A stretch of 64,000 nt of DNA from Larkinella rosea (GCF_003858635.1 NZ_RQJO01000008.1:1426001-1490000), one strand, 5' to 3'. Counted from the stretch's first letter, positions 9,687 through 18,478 are shown. Notes: generated by a model from the letters alone, not told the origin. A program made the numbers and translations.

Positions 9687-11009
9687 ATGAAAGCAACACT
9701 GGCGGCCGTCGATGTCAGCGCGTTAAGCAAGCGGGATACGCTCGTTTCCATCCTGATCATCGGACTGTTATTCTTTATTTTCGGTTTTGTTACCTGGGTC
9801 AACGCGATTCTGATTCCGTATTTCAAAATTGCCTGTGAACTCACCAATTTTCAGTCGTATCTGGTCACGTTTGCGTTTTATATTTCGTATTTCGTGATGT
9901 CGGTGCCGTCGTCGTACCTGCTGAAACGCACCGGTTTCAAGAAGGGCATGATGGTCGGCTTCTGGATTATGGCGGTCGGCGCGTTTATTTTCGTGCCCGC
10001 AGCCCTGACCCGCACCTACGAAATTTTTCTGCTGGGCCTGTTCATGATTGGCGTCGGACTGGCGGTTTTGCAAACGGCGGCCAACCCGTTCATCACCATT
10101 CTGGGGCCTCAGGAGCGGGCCGCCCAGCGGATCAGCATCATGGGCATTTGCAACAAGGGCGCGGGCGTGCTGGCGCCGATTCTGTTTGCTGCCGTGATTC
10201 TGCGGGCGACCGACACCGACCTGTTCGCCCAACTGCCAACGATGTCCGCCGTGGAGCGAAGTGCCGCGCTGGATGCGCTGGTTCGGCGGGTGATCATGCC
10301 GTATTCGCTGATGGGTTTCGTGCTGATCGGGCTGGGGCTGATGGTGCGGTTTTCGCCCTTGCCGGAAATCAACACCGAGCAGGAAACCGCCGAAGTCGCG
10401 GCCGCCAATTCCGGGAAAACCACCATTTTCCAGTTCCCGCACTTGATTCTGGGCGCGGTTGCCATTTTCCTGCACGTCGGCAGCCAGGTGATTGCGGTCG
10501 ATACGGTGATCGGATACGCCAACTCCATGGGAATCAGCCTGCTGGAAGCCAAGACGTTTCCGGCTTATACGTTAACGTCCACAATTATCGGTTATATTTT
10601 AGGCATTTCGCTGATCCCGAAAACCATCAGCCAGGTGACGGCTTTCCGGTTTTGTACGGTTCTGGGGGCGGTTCTGACGCTGCTGATCATTTTCACCAGC
10701 GGCCCGGTTACTGTTCTTGGCCATTACGCCGACCGCTCGATCTGGTTTGTCGTGTTGCTGGGTTTGGCGAATTCGCTGGTCTGGGCCGGTATCTGGCCAC
10801 TGGCGCTCGACGGTCTGGGCCGATTTACCAAACTTGGCGCGGCCATCCTGATCATGGGGCTTTCCGGCAACGCCATCCTGCCGCTTTTCTACGGGCACTA
10901 CGCCGATGCCTACGGTGTCAAAACCGCTTATTGGGTGTTGTTCCCGTGTTATTTGTATTTAATGTTTTATGCGTTTTGGGGGCATAAGGTGAGACGGTGG
11001 GTGGGGTGA
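9687..11009 (+). CDS. FucP-like sugar:H+ symporter (major facilitator superfamily)
   Basis: A 440-residue, twelve-helix permease of the fucose/glucose/galactose branch. Family marks include FFIFGFVTWVNAILIPYF in helix 1 and QTAANPFITILGPQERAAQR after helix 4. The helices alternate with short loops to residue 435. I chose the ATG at 9687; a TTG directly before it is also in frame but there is no reason to use it. It follows the Gfo/Idh/MocA oxidoreductase by 51 bases and is closed by a long hairpin at 11019. The substrate is probably a neutral monosaccharide, not determinable more closely. Confidence 0.9.
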   Translation: MKATLAAVDVSALSKRDTLVSILIIGLLFFIFGFVTWVNAILIPYFKIACELTNFQSYLVTFAFYISYFVMSVPSSYLLKRTGFKKGMMVGFWIMAVGAFIFVPAALTRTYEIFLLGLFMIGVGLAVLQTAANPFITILGPQERAAQRISIMGICNKGAGVLAPILFAAVILRATDTDLFAQLPTMSAVERSAALDALVRRVIMPYSLMGFVLIGLGLMVRFSPLPEINTEQETAEVAAANSGKTTIFQFPHLILGAVAIFLHVGSQVIAVDTVIGYANSMGISLLEAKTFPAYTLTSTIIGYILGISLIPKTISQVTAFRFCTVLGAVLTLLIIFTSGPVTVLGHYADRSIWFVVLLGLANSLVWAGIWPLALDGLGRFTKLGAAILIMGLSGNAILPLFYGHYADAYGVKTAYWVLFPCYLYLMFYAFWGHKVRRWVG

Positions 11010-11018
11010 GGTTCATCA

Positions 11019-11061
11019 ATCTAATTACATCCGGGTACTAGTAAACCGGATGTAATTAGAT
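11019..11061 (+). terminator. Hairpin after the sugar permease
   Basis: A perfect 16-bp stem (ATCTAATTACATCCGG at 11019-11034 and its complement at 11046-11061) with an 11-nt loop starts ten bases after the permease stop. There is no long T-run after it, so it is a likely but not classical terminator, or an mRNA 3' stabiliser. Confidence 0.6.
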
Positions 11062-11099
11062 AGTCTAACTCTTGGAAATCAGCGCATTGGTCGATAGCC

Positions 11100-11132
11100 T
11101 TTGGCTTTTTTGCACCCTATTTCGTATCTTCC
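11100..11132 (+). promoter_or_regulatory. Candidate Bacteroidota promoter for the 11166 gene
   Basis: TTTG at 11100-11103 is followed after 21 bases by TATCTTCC at 11125-11132, close to the -33/-7 consensus (TTTG, N19-21, TAnnTTTG). It lies 33 bases before the ATG at 11166. Two of the eight -7 bases depart from consensus, so confidence is modest. Confidence 0.4.
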
Positions 11133-11165
11133 TGTGTTATTATAGCAATATAAGCCATTAGAATC

Positions 11166-11366
11166 ATGAATGAGCTAACCAAATATGATAGCATTCAGGA
11201 GTTGAAAGCCACCACAAAACCTCTCGACCTAACTTCTGCCAAATCGGAGGAGCATCACGATCGGTTTGAACGCTTTATTAACTCTTTGAAAGGTAGCGAT
11301 GTCAAGGATGTGTCGCCGTCACGGAACAAAACGTCTGTAAATAAGGATACTGCATATGGCCTATGA
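11166..11366 (+). CDS. Small acidic hypothetical protein upstream of a nucleotidyltransferase
   Basis: A 66-residue protein, charged and without a signal peptide or membrane segment (MNELTKYDSIQELKATT at the start, a Ser/Lys-rich end). I do not recognise its family. Its last 11 bases overlap the start of the nucleotidyltransferase reading frame, so the two are almost certainly co-translated. The arrangement of a small partner overlapping a stand-alone nucleotidyltransferase resembles toxin-antitoxin or MNT-type pairs, but nothing in this small protein itself proves such a role. Confidence 0.6.
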   Translation: MNELTKYDSIQELKATTKPLDLTSAKSEEHHDRFERFINSLKGSDVKDVSPSRNKTSVNKDTAYGL

Positions 11367-11837
11367 CGATTCTGATTACAATATATTCGAGATATTTAAG
11401 CGGAATAAGGTAGAATATATGGTTGTCGGGGGCTTTGCAGTGTCGTATTATGGAGATTACAGGAAATCAATAAATCAGGAAGGAAAAATCGTTGACAAAC
11501 CAGATTTAGATTTCTGGTATAATCCAAGCTATGTGAACTATTACCGGTTGCTTGATGCTTTACAGGAATTGGGTAGAGACGTAACGAAATTTAAAGAGGA
11601 AGCCTCCCCCGATCCCAAACGATCCGTTTTCAAATACGAATTTGAAGATTACACACTTGATCTCCTGCCAATCATCAAAGCGCCACTAAAATTCTCGAAA
11701 GCTTATGCCAGAAGAAAAGTTATTGAAAGCAATGGAATTGAATCAGTATTGACGATTTAATTCAGGACAAGCAAGCCTTGGGAAGGCAAAAGGATTTGGA
11801 TGATATTGAAAATTTAAGAAGAAATAAGCCTCACTAA
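11356..11837 (+). pseudogene. Nucleotidyltransferase (AbiEii/MNT-like), frameshifted near the C-terminus
   Basis: The open frame from 11356 to 11760 gives 134 residues with nucleotidyltransferase marks: YMVVGGFAVSYYG (the GG motif) and KPDLDFWYNP (D-x-D metal site). The last residues, ESVLTI, then a stop look wrong. One base over, the sequence continues IDDLIQDKQALGRQKDLDDIENLRRNK to a TAA at 11835-11837, which is the normal C-terminal helix of this family (DLI..K....R.KDL.DI..L). A single missing base between about 11739 and 11747 explains the break. Either the gene is inactivated or the assembly has an indel. The catalytic part is intact, so even the truncated product might fold. The local base composition is more A/T-rich than its neighbours, which hints at transfer. 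Confidence 0.7.
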
Positions 11838-11973
11838 ATTTCCTTGGAAAAATCCGGCATACGGTCGGCATCAACAGCTTGAAAGCCCACTTCAATTTAT
11901 TTAGAAGGCGTTAGGAAGATCTGATTCGTGACCTGCGTCTTCACCATCGGATTTATAATCCTTACAAAAACCC

Positions 11974-11999
11974 AAAAAAGGGCGGTTTCTTCACCGCCC
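11974..11999 (-). terminator. Rho-independent terminator of the 12011-12577 lipoprotein gene
   Basis: Read on the minus strand, a GGGCGG/CCGCCC stem with an 8-nt loop is followed directly by a run of six T. It starts about 12 bases after the lipoprotein stop codon. Confidence 0.8.
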
Positions 12000-12010
12000 C
12001 CAAATTCACT

Positions 12011-12577
12011 TTACCACGAAACCGCCTTCAGCCGAACGCCCTGCGGATTTTCGGCGTCGGACAATTTGAGGGCGGTTTTTCCGGTTTCGACCTGGTAATT
12101 CATTGTTTCCTGCTTCAATTCGTCCTTCCGGGCGTCGCGGTTGATGTTGCTTTTGGGTGCACAGGCGTAGAAGCCCCGGTAATTGCCGCTGGTGGGCGTG
12201 ATGATAAATGAGCGATTGGCTTCGTTTACTTTCACCGTCCCTTTGAAATAGCTGTAGGCTTCCGTCCGGCAATTGTAGCTGGTCGTGGAATTGATCACGT
12301 ATTCTTCGTAGGTGCCGTTGGCGTGGAATTCAAAGACCAGCGCCTGCTCGTAGGCATTGCCGGTGTACTTGCCGTTGTAATCCCAGAAAGTGGTGGGCGA
12401 AAACGTACCGTATGACCATTTGCCGACGAGTTCCGCCGGTATTTTTCCGCTACCGGGATTGGGACCTGCTCCGTCGCCGGACGACCCATCGCCAGGATTG
12501 ACAATATCGGAACCCCCTTTTTTACACGCAACCGAGAACACAATCAGTGCCATCAGCGCCAGAAAACGCATTTTCAT
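12011..12577 (-). CDS. Hypothetical lipoprotein
   Basis: A 188-residue protein with a short signal peptide and a lipobox-like cleavage site (LIVFSVACKK, Cys at 18), then a low-complexity linker of Gly, Ser, Asp, Asn and Pro (residues 20-46), typical of surface or periplasmic Bacteroidota lipoproteins. The rest (about 47-188) begins IPAELVGKWSYGTFSPTTFW, which resembles lipocalin-like small beta domains found in this phylum; this is a resemblance, not an established match. It is a single gene closed by a terminator at 11974. Confidence 0.75.
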   Translation of the reverse strand: MKMRFLALMALIVFSVACKKGGSDIVNPGDGSSGDGAGPNPGSGKIPAELVGKWSYGTFSPTTFWDYNGKYTGNAYEQALVFEFHANGTYEEYVINSTTSYNCRTEAYSYFKGTVKVNEANRSFIITPTSGNYRGFYACAPKSNINRDARKDELKQETMNYQVETGKTALKLSDAENPQGVRLKAVSW

Positions 12578-12882
12578 TGTTCAGTAGTTATTTGTTGTTT
12601 ATGATTTGCAAAGCAAGATAAATGCGTAGCAGTGGCCAAAAACCGCCTTACTCAATACGCCAAACCGGTGACTGAATTGCGGAAAAAAGTAACTGAATTG
12701 TTTAATCGTCAACTGCAAAGAAGGCGATTGTGCCAAACTCGCAAAAACCGCTACCGAATTGATCAAAACAAATGAATGGTTCGTGGTATATTTCCGAAAT
12801 GCTGTTAAATTTCAGCCTGGCTTCAACGGATTGATCTTCACTGAAGTCAGCACTGTTTGACCCTTTTTCGTTTGGCTCACCG
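12578..12882. other. Divergent intergenic region (305 bases)
   Basis: This stretch separates the minus-strand lipoprotein gene from the plus-strand histidine kinase and must hold both promoters. A partial direct repeat (ACTGAATTG at about 12671 and 12692) is visible. No gene, long hairpin or convincing promoter pair was found. Confidence 0.4.
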
Positions 12883-14979
12883 ATGGTTTTTTACTGCACT
12901 TGTTGGCTAATTGGGTTGTTGGAAAACACCGGGAAGAAAAGTCTGCTCCCTGTTTTTCTGGGCATAACCCTTTCGCTTCAGGCCCAAAAAATCGATTCCC
13001 TGCAGAATCAGTTGCGGATGGCCAAACCGGACACGCACCGGGTGAGTCTATTGAACGATTTGAGCTATGGGTATTGGCTCAGCGGGGACGATTCGCTGGC
13101 CATCCGGTATGGAGCGCAGTCGGTGAGTCTGGCCAAAAAGCTGGGATTTTTGAACGGCGAAGGCAAAGCCCGGCTGCACCTTGTTCGTATCGAAGCCGAT
13201 CGGATGGTCGACTTCAAGGGTGCATTTGCTCAGGTGGACACCGTGTTGCAGATTGCGGCCACCCTGAAAGACCGGCATCTGGAAGCGGAAGCGTATATTC
13301 GGAAAGCCCAGCTACTGGAGACCAATATGGCGCGACAGCGGGAAATTATGCCGCTTTATGACCAGGCCAACGCCATTTTTATGGATATGAACGACAAGTC
13401 GTGGCAAGGGACGGTTTTTAATGAAAAAGCGCAGTTTTATATCCGAAGCGGAAATTTTGGCAAAGCCATCGAATTTCTGCTGAAAGCCCGACAGCTTCAG
13501 GAAGAGGTGAACGATTTGCGGGCGCTGCGGTCAACGCTACCCAATCTGGGTGTGGCCTACTCGGCACTCGGACTTTACAAAGAAGCACTCCGGGCGTTCG
13601 ATGAGGCCGAAACCGTGGCTAAAAAACGCAATGATAAGGTCCTGGAAGCTTTTTTGCTGAACCAGCGGGCGGATATTTTTGAAAAAGAAGGGCAATACAA
13701 AACCGCTCTCCAGGCGCTGACCCAGGCTGCCAGCATCCACAAAACCACCCGGGCGGCCTACTGGCTACCCAAAACGTATTCGCGGATGGGAAGGGTTTAT
13801 CTTCAGTTGAAAGACTATGAAAATGCGCTGAAATATACTCAGTTAGGCGATAAACTGTTTCAGGATGTGGTCGATTCCGATGATTTTCTGGACCACGTGG
13901 TTCAACTCAATTATGCCAAAATAGCACTCGCTAAAAAGCAATACCGCCGGGTGATCGACTACGCAACCAAAGGGGTGGAGTGGGCCGAAGAGTCGGACCC
14001 GCCGTTGCTGCCCGAAGCCGCCGAATACCACCGGCTGCTGGCCGAATCGTACGGAGCTACCGGTCAGATTGAGCAGGCATTTGTCCATTACAAAAAATTC
14101 AAAACCGACTCGGATTCGCTGCTCAACAAAGAAGCACTGCAAAAAGCGATGGCTTCCGCCATGAATTACGAATTTGAAAAGCAACACCAGCAGCAAAAAC
14201 TGAACATTCAGAAGCTGGAAAACGAAAATCTGGCTCAAACGCGCAATTTCCTCGTGGCGTTGTTGCTGCTGGGCGCGGGTATTCTGGGTTTTGTGTTTTG
14301 GAATAACCGGCGGCTGCGCACCAGAAACGACGAATTGTCCCGGAAGAACGCCGAAATCGAAGCGGCTTTGTACCGGGGTCAAACGATGGAACGGAAACGG
14401 GTGGCGAGTGAATTGCACGACAACGTAGCGACCCGCGTATCGGCTCTGAAATGGCGGTACGAAGCCTTCGATACGTCACAGTTCGATCGGGATCAGCAGA
14501 CCGAACACGCTCGTTTGCTCGAACACATCGGCGAGATTTACGACGACATTCGCTCCATTTCGCACAACCTGATGCCCGAAGTGCTGGAAAAAGCGGGGCT
14601 TCAGGCTGCCCTGATCAAGATGGCGGACACGCTGAACGTTCAAAACCGCACCCGGTTTCTGTTCGAAGTGGAAAATTCGGGTGTGGTTGTACGGGGAAAA
14701 ACCGCCTACGAACTCTACGCCATTACACTGGAACTGGTCAACAACATTCTCAAACACGCTAAAGCGAGTCAGGCCGGTATTACGCTCTTGCGGCAGAATG
14801 GTTTTCTGGAACTTGTTGTTCAGGACGATGGACAGGGATTCCGGCAAAGTTCGCGATCGAATGGCATTGGGATTCAGAATATTCAATCCCGGGTGGATCG
14901 GCTGGGTGGTTCCTGTCAGATCGTAAACCGGGAGGAAGGCGGCACGCTTGTCAGGGTGCAGATTCCGGTTGGTGAATAA
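12883..14979 (+). CDS. TPR-containing sensor histidine kinase (HisKA_3, NarX/DesK type)
   Basis: A 698-residue protein. A signal or anchor segment (residues ~18-36) leads to a periplasmic tetratricopeptide array to about residue 430, e.g. ALRAFDEAETVAKKRNDKVL and YENALKYTQLGDKLFQDVVD. A coiled coil and one membrane helix (NFLVALLLLGAGILGFVFW, ~448-466) precede the kinase. The phospho-acceptor is His512 in RKRVASELHDNVATRV, the HisKA_3 motif, and the ATPase shows VNNILKHAKAS (N-box) and DDGQGF (G1). These kinases usually pass phosphate to a LuxR/NarL-type regulator; none is adjacent, so the partner is elsewhere or missing. Confidence 0.92.
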   Translation: MVFYCTCWLIGLLENTGKKSLLPVFLGITLSLQAQKIDSLQNQLRMAKPDTHRVSLLNDLSYGYWLSGDDSLAIRYGAQSVSLAKKLGFLNGEGKARLHLVRIEADRMVDFKGAFAQVDTVLQIAATLKDRHLEAEAYIRKAQLLETNMARQREIMPLYDQANAIFMDMNDKSWQGTVFNEKAQFYIRSGNFGKAIEFLLKARQLQEEVNDLRALRSTLPNLGVAYSALGLYKEALRAFDEAETVAKKRNDKVLEAFLLNQRADIFEKEGQYKTALQALTQAASIHKTTRAAYWLPKTYSRMGRVYLQLKDYENALKYTQLGDKLFQDVVDSDDFLDHVVQLNYAKIALAKKQYRRVIDYATKGVEWAEESDPPLLPEAAEYHRLLAESYGATGQIEQAFVHYKKFKTDSDSLLNKEALQKAMASAMNYEFEKQHQQQKLNIQKLENENLAQTRNFLVALLLLGAGILGFVFWNNRRLRTRNDELSRKNAEIEAALYRGQTMERKRVASELHDNVATRVSALKWRYEAFDTSQFDRDQQTEHARLLEHIGEIYDDIRSISHNLMPEVLEKAGLQAALIKMADTLNVQNRTRFLFEVENSGVVVRGKTAYELYAITLELVNNILKHAKASQAGITLLRQNGFLELVVQDDGQGFRQSSRSNGIGIQNIQSRVDRLGGSCQIVNREEGGTLVRVQIPVGE

Positions 14980-15095
14980 AGTTGGTTGTCAGAGGGATCT
15001 CTGTTTCGCGCGGATAGTAGGATCTGGAGAGAATCCGAGTTTTGTGCCCTTATCCGAGGTCTGTGCGGCATAGGTCTGTGAAGACGCAGCATCAC

Positions 15096-15671
15096 TTAAT
15101 GCGGCAGCGGGATTTTCTCAAGATACGGATCAAGGTGTTCCAGATCACATTCCGACGTGATTGCTAAAATTGATTGGCTGGCAATGGTCAGTCGGGAGGA
15201 TTGCAGGTGTTGACACTGGACGTTATAACCTCGGGCGTGAACCACCAGCGTCAGAATCCCGTCGGCCTGCCAGCTTTCGCTCTCGAGCGTCAAACGTCGG
15301 TTTTTCTCCTTGTCACACTCAACCAACGTTTGAACAGATCCGGTTTTCCCTTTTCCGTGGCGCCCGCCAAAGGCTTTCTCGAGTAAATCGTTGTATGCAC
15401 AGGTTATTCGGAAAAGGCGGTTTTCGTAAAATACCAGAAACAAATCTGGAATGAAAACGCCCTGAATTTCAATGGCATCGGCTTTGAAGAGACGAATGTT
15501 GGCACAGACTAACGTTAATGTTCCTTTGACAACGGGCGGTTCCTGTTCCCGGAAATTCGAAGCACTGATTGAATCGGGCGTTGTAATGCCAATCCTGAAT
15601 TTTCCCAAACCTTCTACCTTCGGTTGTGCAAAGAGGGGGCTGCTGAGCAGAGCAAAAATCAGGACTTTCAT
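15096..15671 (-). CDS. Secreted hypothetical protein downstream of the hybrid regulator
   Basis: A 191-residue protein with an N-terminal signal peptide (MKVLIFALLSSPLFAQ). The mature part is beta-rich and has several Cys residues, with no motif I recognise. It starts 6 bases after the stop of the hybrid two-component regulator on the same strand, so the two are transcribed together. It may be a periplasmic accessory or simply a passenger gene. Confidence 0.7.
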   Translation of the reverse strand: MKVLIFALLSSPLFAQPKVEGLGKFRIGITTPDSISASNFREQEPPVVKGTLTLVCANIRLFKADAIEIQGVFIPDLFLVFYENRLFRITCAYNDLLEKAFGGRHGKGKTGSVQTLVECDKEKNRRLTLESESWQADGILTLVVHARGYNVQCQHLQSSRLTIASQSILAITSECDLEHLDPYLEKIPLPH

Positions 15672-15677
15672 AGCTTT

Positions 15678-17636
15678 TTACCGTTTGACAAAGGCAGTCG
15701 GGGTTTGGTGGTAAAACTCCCGGAACACTTTGGTGAAATAGGAAGGCGTCTCAAAACCAACCAGATAGGCGGTTTCGGCCGCGCTATGCCCCGAGCGCAA
15801 CAGGTCGATGGCTTTGCGAAGGCGGTATTGCCGGATCAGTTCAACCGGCGAAAGCTGGGTCAGGTTGTGAACTTTCAGGTAGAGTGCCTTCCGGCTCATG
15901 GCGAGTTCGTCGGCCAACCATTCGACGTTCAGGGTCGAATCGTCGAGGTGCTGCTCGATGAGGGTATACAACTTCCGCAGAAATTGATCGCCCACCGTCA
16001 GTAGCGGGGGGGCGCTGTCGGGCTGGGCGAGTTGCTGGCGGTAATGATCGCGCAGACGTTCCTGACGATTCAGCAGATTCCGTAGCCGCAACTGGAGTTC
16101 GCCGAGGTGAAACGGCTTGGTCAGGTAGTCATCGGCGCCCAGCGACAGGGCTTTTAACCGGGAAGCGTCTTCGCCACTGGCCGACAAAAGGACGATGGCA
16201 ATGTGGTCGGTTACCGGATCGGTTTTTAAATGCTCGATCAGACCATACCCGTTCAGCCGGGGCATCATGAGGTCGGTGATGACAATGGCGGGCAGCTCTT
16301 CTTTGGCCAGCACCCAGCCATCATGGCCGTTAGCCGCCGATCGTACCCGGTAATTCGTACGCAATTCGGCCACCATAAATTCCCGCAGTTCAGCGTTGTC
16401 TTCCACCACCAGCACCAGCGGGTGCGATTCGTGTTCGTCGGAAAAAACCGGAGCCGCTCCGAGTAAGGCCGGTGTATCAACCACAACGGATGGCCCGGCC
16501 ACCAAAGGGGCAGAATCCGGATGAGTGGTGCGCTGGAAAGGCAATTCAAGGACGAAAACCGTTCCCGACTCCCGGTCTTTGCCTTCGATCTGACTTTGAA
16601 CATCCAGCGTTCCACCGAGCCGCCAGGTCAGTTCGCGCACCAGCGCCAGACTGATTCCCGTGCTGTCGTTGGCTCGAATGCGCTGATTATCACCCTCATA
16701 AAACCGGTCAAATACGTGCGGAAGTTTGTGAGCGGTAATGCCAATTCCGGTATCGCGAACAGTCAGGCGGGCGCCTGTAGCCGTTTGATGCAGGGAAACG
16801 GTAATACCACCGGTATGCGTAAACCGGACGGCGTTGTTCAGGAGGGTCGAGAGAATCATCTCCCATTTGTCGGCGTCGAAGCGGTAGCTGCCCGGCAACA
16901 AATCCGTTTCGTACGTCAGCGTCAGGTTTTTACTGTCGGTAGAGGGGCGGAACAGTTCGACCAGTTGTTCCACAAAACCGGGTAAATCCCCCACCTGGTC
17001 AACCAGTTCCGTCGATTGGGTTTCGAGCTGGTTGATGGCGATCAACTGATTGATGAGCCGCAGCAACTGCCGGGCGTTGCGCCGGACGGTGGTCAGCGGC
17101 TGGGGAATGGCTTCCGGTAAATCAGCGGTTTCCAGGAGCTTATCGACCGTGGAGACAATGAGCGACAGGGGCGACCGGAGTTCGTGGGTGATGTTATTGA
17201 AAAACCGGGTTTTAACCGTATCGATGGCTTTCAGTTCCCGGGCTTCGCGCAACTGCTGAACGGACCGGCGAGCATTCCCGATGGTGGTTTCGAAGTCCTG
17301 AAAATCAATGGGTTTCGTGATAAAATCAAGAGCTCCCCGATTCATGGCTGTGCGAATAGTCGTCGCATCGCCCCATGCCGTGAGTACCACCGCGCGGAGG
17401 ATGGGGTTGATGTGCGGGAGCTGATCCAGCAGGGCCAATCCTTCCTTCCCGGACGTAGGTAAGCCAATCAGTAGCAGGTCGATATCGGATTGCTCGTTGA
17501 GAATGTGGAGCGCCTGCTGGTTGTTGGGGGCAAAAATAAACTCGTAGGTACCCTTCAGAATAGATGGGTGAAACCGTTGCTGAAAGAGGTTTACCAGCTC
17601 AATTTCGTCATCTACCACTAATAGTTTTGTCTTCAT
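15678..17636 (-). CDS. Hybrid two-component regulator: receiver, histidine kinase, receiver, AraC DNA-binding domain
   Basis: A 652-residue soluble protein with domains in the order REC (1-125), HisKA (~140-205), HATPase (~250-375), REC (~408-525), AraC HTH (~550-652). The H-box is FFNNITHELRSPLSL. The second receiver is complete (VVEDN, VITDLMMPRLNG, LTKPF). In the first receiver the acidic pair (VVDDE) and the Lys (FITKPID) are kept, but the phospho-acceptor position reads LLLIGLPTSGKEG, with Gly58 (codon GGC at 17463-17465) where Asp is expected. There is no membrane segment or sensor domain. It could take signal from another kinase or a small molecule and act directly on promoters. The start ATG is clear. 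It is co-transcribed with 15096-15671. Confidence 0.9.
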   Translation of the reverse strand: MKTKLLVVDDEIELVNLFQQRFHPSILKGTYEFIFAPNNQQALHILNEQSDIDLLLIGLPTSGKEGLALLDQLPHINPILRAVVLTAWGDATTIRTAMNRGALDFITKPIDFQDFETTIGNARRSVQQLREARELKAIDTVKTRFFNNITHELRSPLSLIVSTVDKLLETADLPEAIPQPLTTVRRNARQLLRLINQLIAINQLETQSTELVDQVGDLPGFVEQLVELFRPSTDSKNLTLTYETDLLPGSYRFDADKWEMILSTLLNNAVRFTHTGGITVSLHQTATGARLTVRDTGIGITAHKLPHVFDRFYEGDNQRIRANDSTGISLALVRELTWRLGGTLDVQSQIEGKDRESGTVFVLELPFQRTTHPDSAPLVAGPSVVVDTPALLGAAPVFSDEHESHPLVLVVEDNAELREFMVAELRTNYRVRSAANGHDGWVLAKEELPAIVITDLMMPRLNGYGLIEHLKTDPVTDHIAIVLLSASGEDASRLKALSLGADDYLTKPFHLGELQLRLRNLLNRQERLRDHYRQQLAQPDSAPPLLTVGDQFLRKLYTLIEQHLDDSTLNVEWLADELAMSRKALYLKVHNLTQLSPVELIRQYRLRKAIDLLRSGHSAAETAYLVGFETPSYFTKVFREFYHQTPTAFVKR

Positions 17637-17704
17637 GAATCAGTAGGGAGTATTCACAACACAACTGCAAGTTCTAAAGGTACGAAATTCACTCATTAAC
17701 GCAG

Positions 17705-17731
17705 AAAACCGGTCCAGGGCGGACCGGTTTT
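17705..17731. terminator. Bidirectional terminator hairpin
   Basis: AAAACCGGTCC at 17705-17715 pairs perfectly with 17721-17731 around a 5-nt loop, and ends in T-runs on both strands. It lies 48 bases beyond the stop of the minus-strand gene at 17779-18174. Confidence 0.75.
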
Positions 17732-17778
17732 CTGATGTGGACATAATCTGTGAAAGCTATAGGGTACTTAGTACGCGG

Positions 17779-18174
17779 TTAATTGACGGCAATCAGACGG
17801 GTAGTGAATTCGGGTTTATGCGTTGCCAGGGTTAAATGATTGACCTTCGCATCGACGCCATTGGAGATCACAACCTGGTATGCTCCGTCGGGTAATCCGC
17901 TGATATCCAATGATAATCTGGCGGCTTTTTGGCGTTTGCCAATTTCCTGGACAAAGTATTCTTTTCCGGCCGTGTTGACCAGCCGAACTTCGACAGTGCC
18001 ACCGGTTTCTTTATCGACGGCAACGCGGAGCTTGCCCTGCGCATCCGTATACAGGCTGGTTTGGTAAGCCGCTGCTTTGGAGACGGGAGTCGGACGGGTG
18101 GCTGCGAAAGAAGGAGCGAATCCAGCGAAGGTCAGCAAAAAGGCAACGGCGAGGGGTTTTACGAGCGTTTTCAT
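17779..18174 (-). CDS. Small secreted beta-sandwich protein
   Basis: A 131-residue protein with a classical signal peptide ending in PSFAATRP (about residues 1-25). The rest looks like one beta-sandwich domain; LSLDISGLPDGAYQVVISNG (about residues 87-106) resembles the core strands of type IX secretion sorting tails and similar Por-type domains, but the terminal motif of a real sorting tail is missing. Such small exported proteins are common in Spirosoma-like genomes, and I know no function. It has its own terminator at 17705. Confidence 0.7.
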   Translation of the reverse strand: MKTLVKPLAVAFLLTFAGFAPSFAATRPTPVSKAAAYQTSLYTDAQGKLRVAVDKETGGTVEVRLVNTAGKEYFVQEIGKRQKAARLSLDISGLPDGAYQVVISNGVDAKVNHLTLATHKPEFTTRLIAVN

Positions 18175-18264
18175 GATCTATGTAGTTTAGTTTGATTGTC
18201 CGGTTTGGATGATTCAAAGGTCGGCTACATCGGCCAAAGACGCTGTCAAAAATGGGTCAATCGC

Positions 18265-18310
18265 TGACACTTTTGGGAAATTGTTCGAAAACGGTTTCCC
18301 AAAAGTGTCA
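18265..18310. repeat. Perfect 16-bp inverted repeat
   Basis: TGACACTTTTGGGAAA (18265-18280) and its exact complement (18295-18310) flank a 14-nt spacer. It lies upstream of the minus-strand gene at 17779-18174, in a 460-base stretch (18175-18636) without convincing genes that also holds the two repeats at 18325 and 18441. Confidence 0.65.
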
Positions 18311-18324
18311 ACCGGTAACTTCGT

Positions 18325-18366
18325 GGCAAATCTGATGCCTGTGTCTTCACAGGCATCGGATTTGCC
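18325..18366. repeat. 19-bp hairpin repeat, CCTGTG-tctt-CACAGG family, copy 1
   Basis: Arms 18325-18343 and 18348-18366 pair with one G-T wobble around the 4-nt loop TCTT. The innermost CCTGTG/CACAGG pairs are shared with hairpins at 18441 and 18933 while the outer arms differ in sequence but keep pairing, which points to selection on structure. Confidence 0.7.
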
Positions 18367-18440
18367 GAACTTCTTCTTCCCCAAAGATTTAGCTGGTAAA
18401 GAGACATTCACTTACGCTTTTTATTCATGTTTTGCGTTGA

Positions 18441-18478
18441 CCCGACCGTGGCCTGTGCGGACACAGGCCACGGTCGGG
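18441..18478. repeat. 17-bp hairpin repeat, CCTGTG family, copy 2
   Basis: CCCGACCGTGGCCTGTG (18441-18457) pairs perfectly with 18462-18478 around the loop CGGA. The CCTGTG core at the loop side matches the other two copies. Confidence 0.7.

Noticed and set aside
15061-15085. Possible fourth copy of the CCTGTG hairpin family (GGTCTGTGAAGACGCAG)
   Set aside because: Only five base pairs remain around the AAGA loop, too weak to call.
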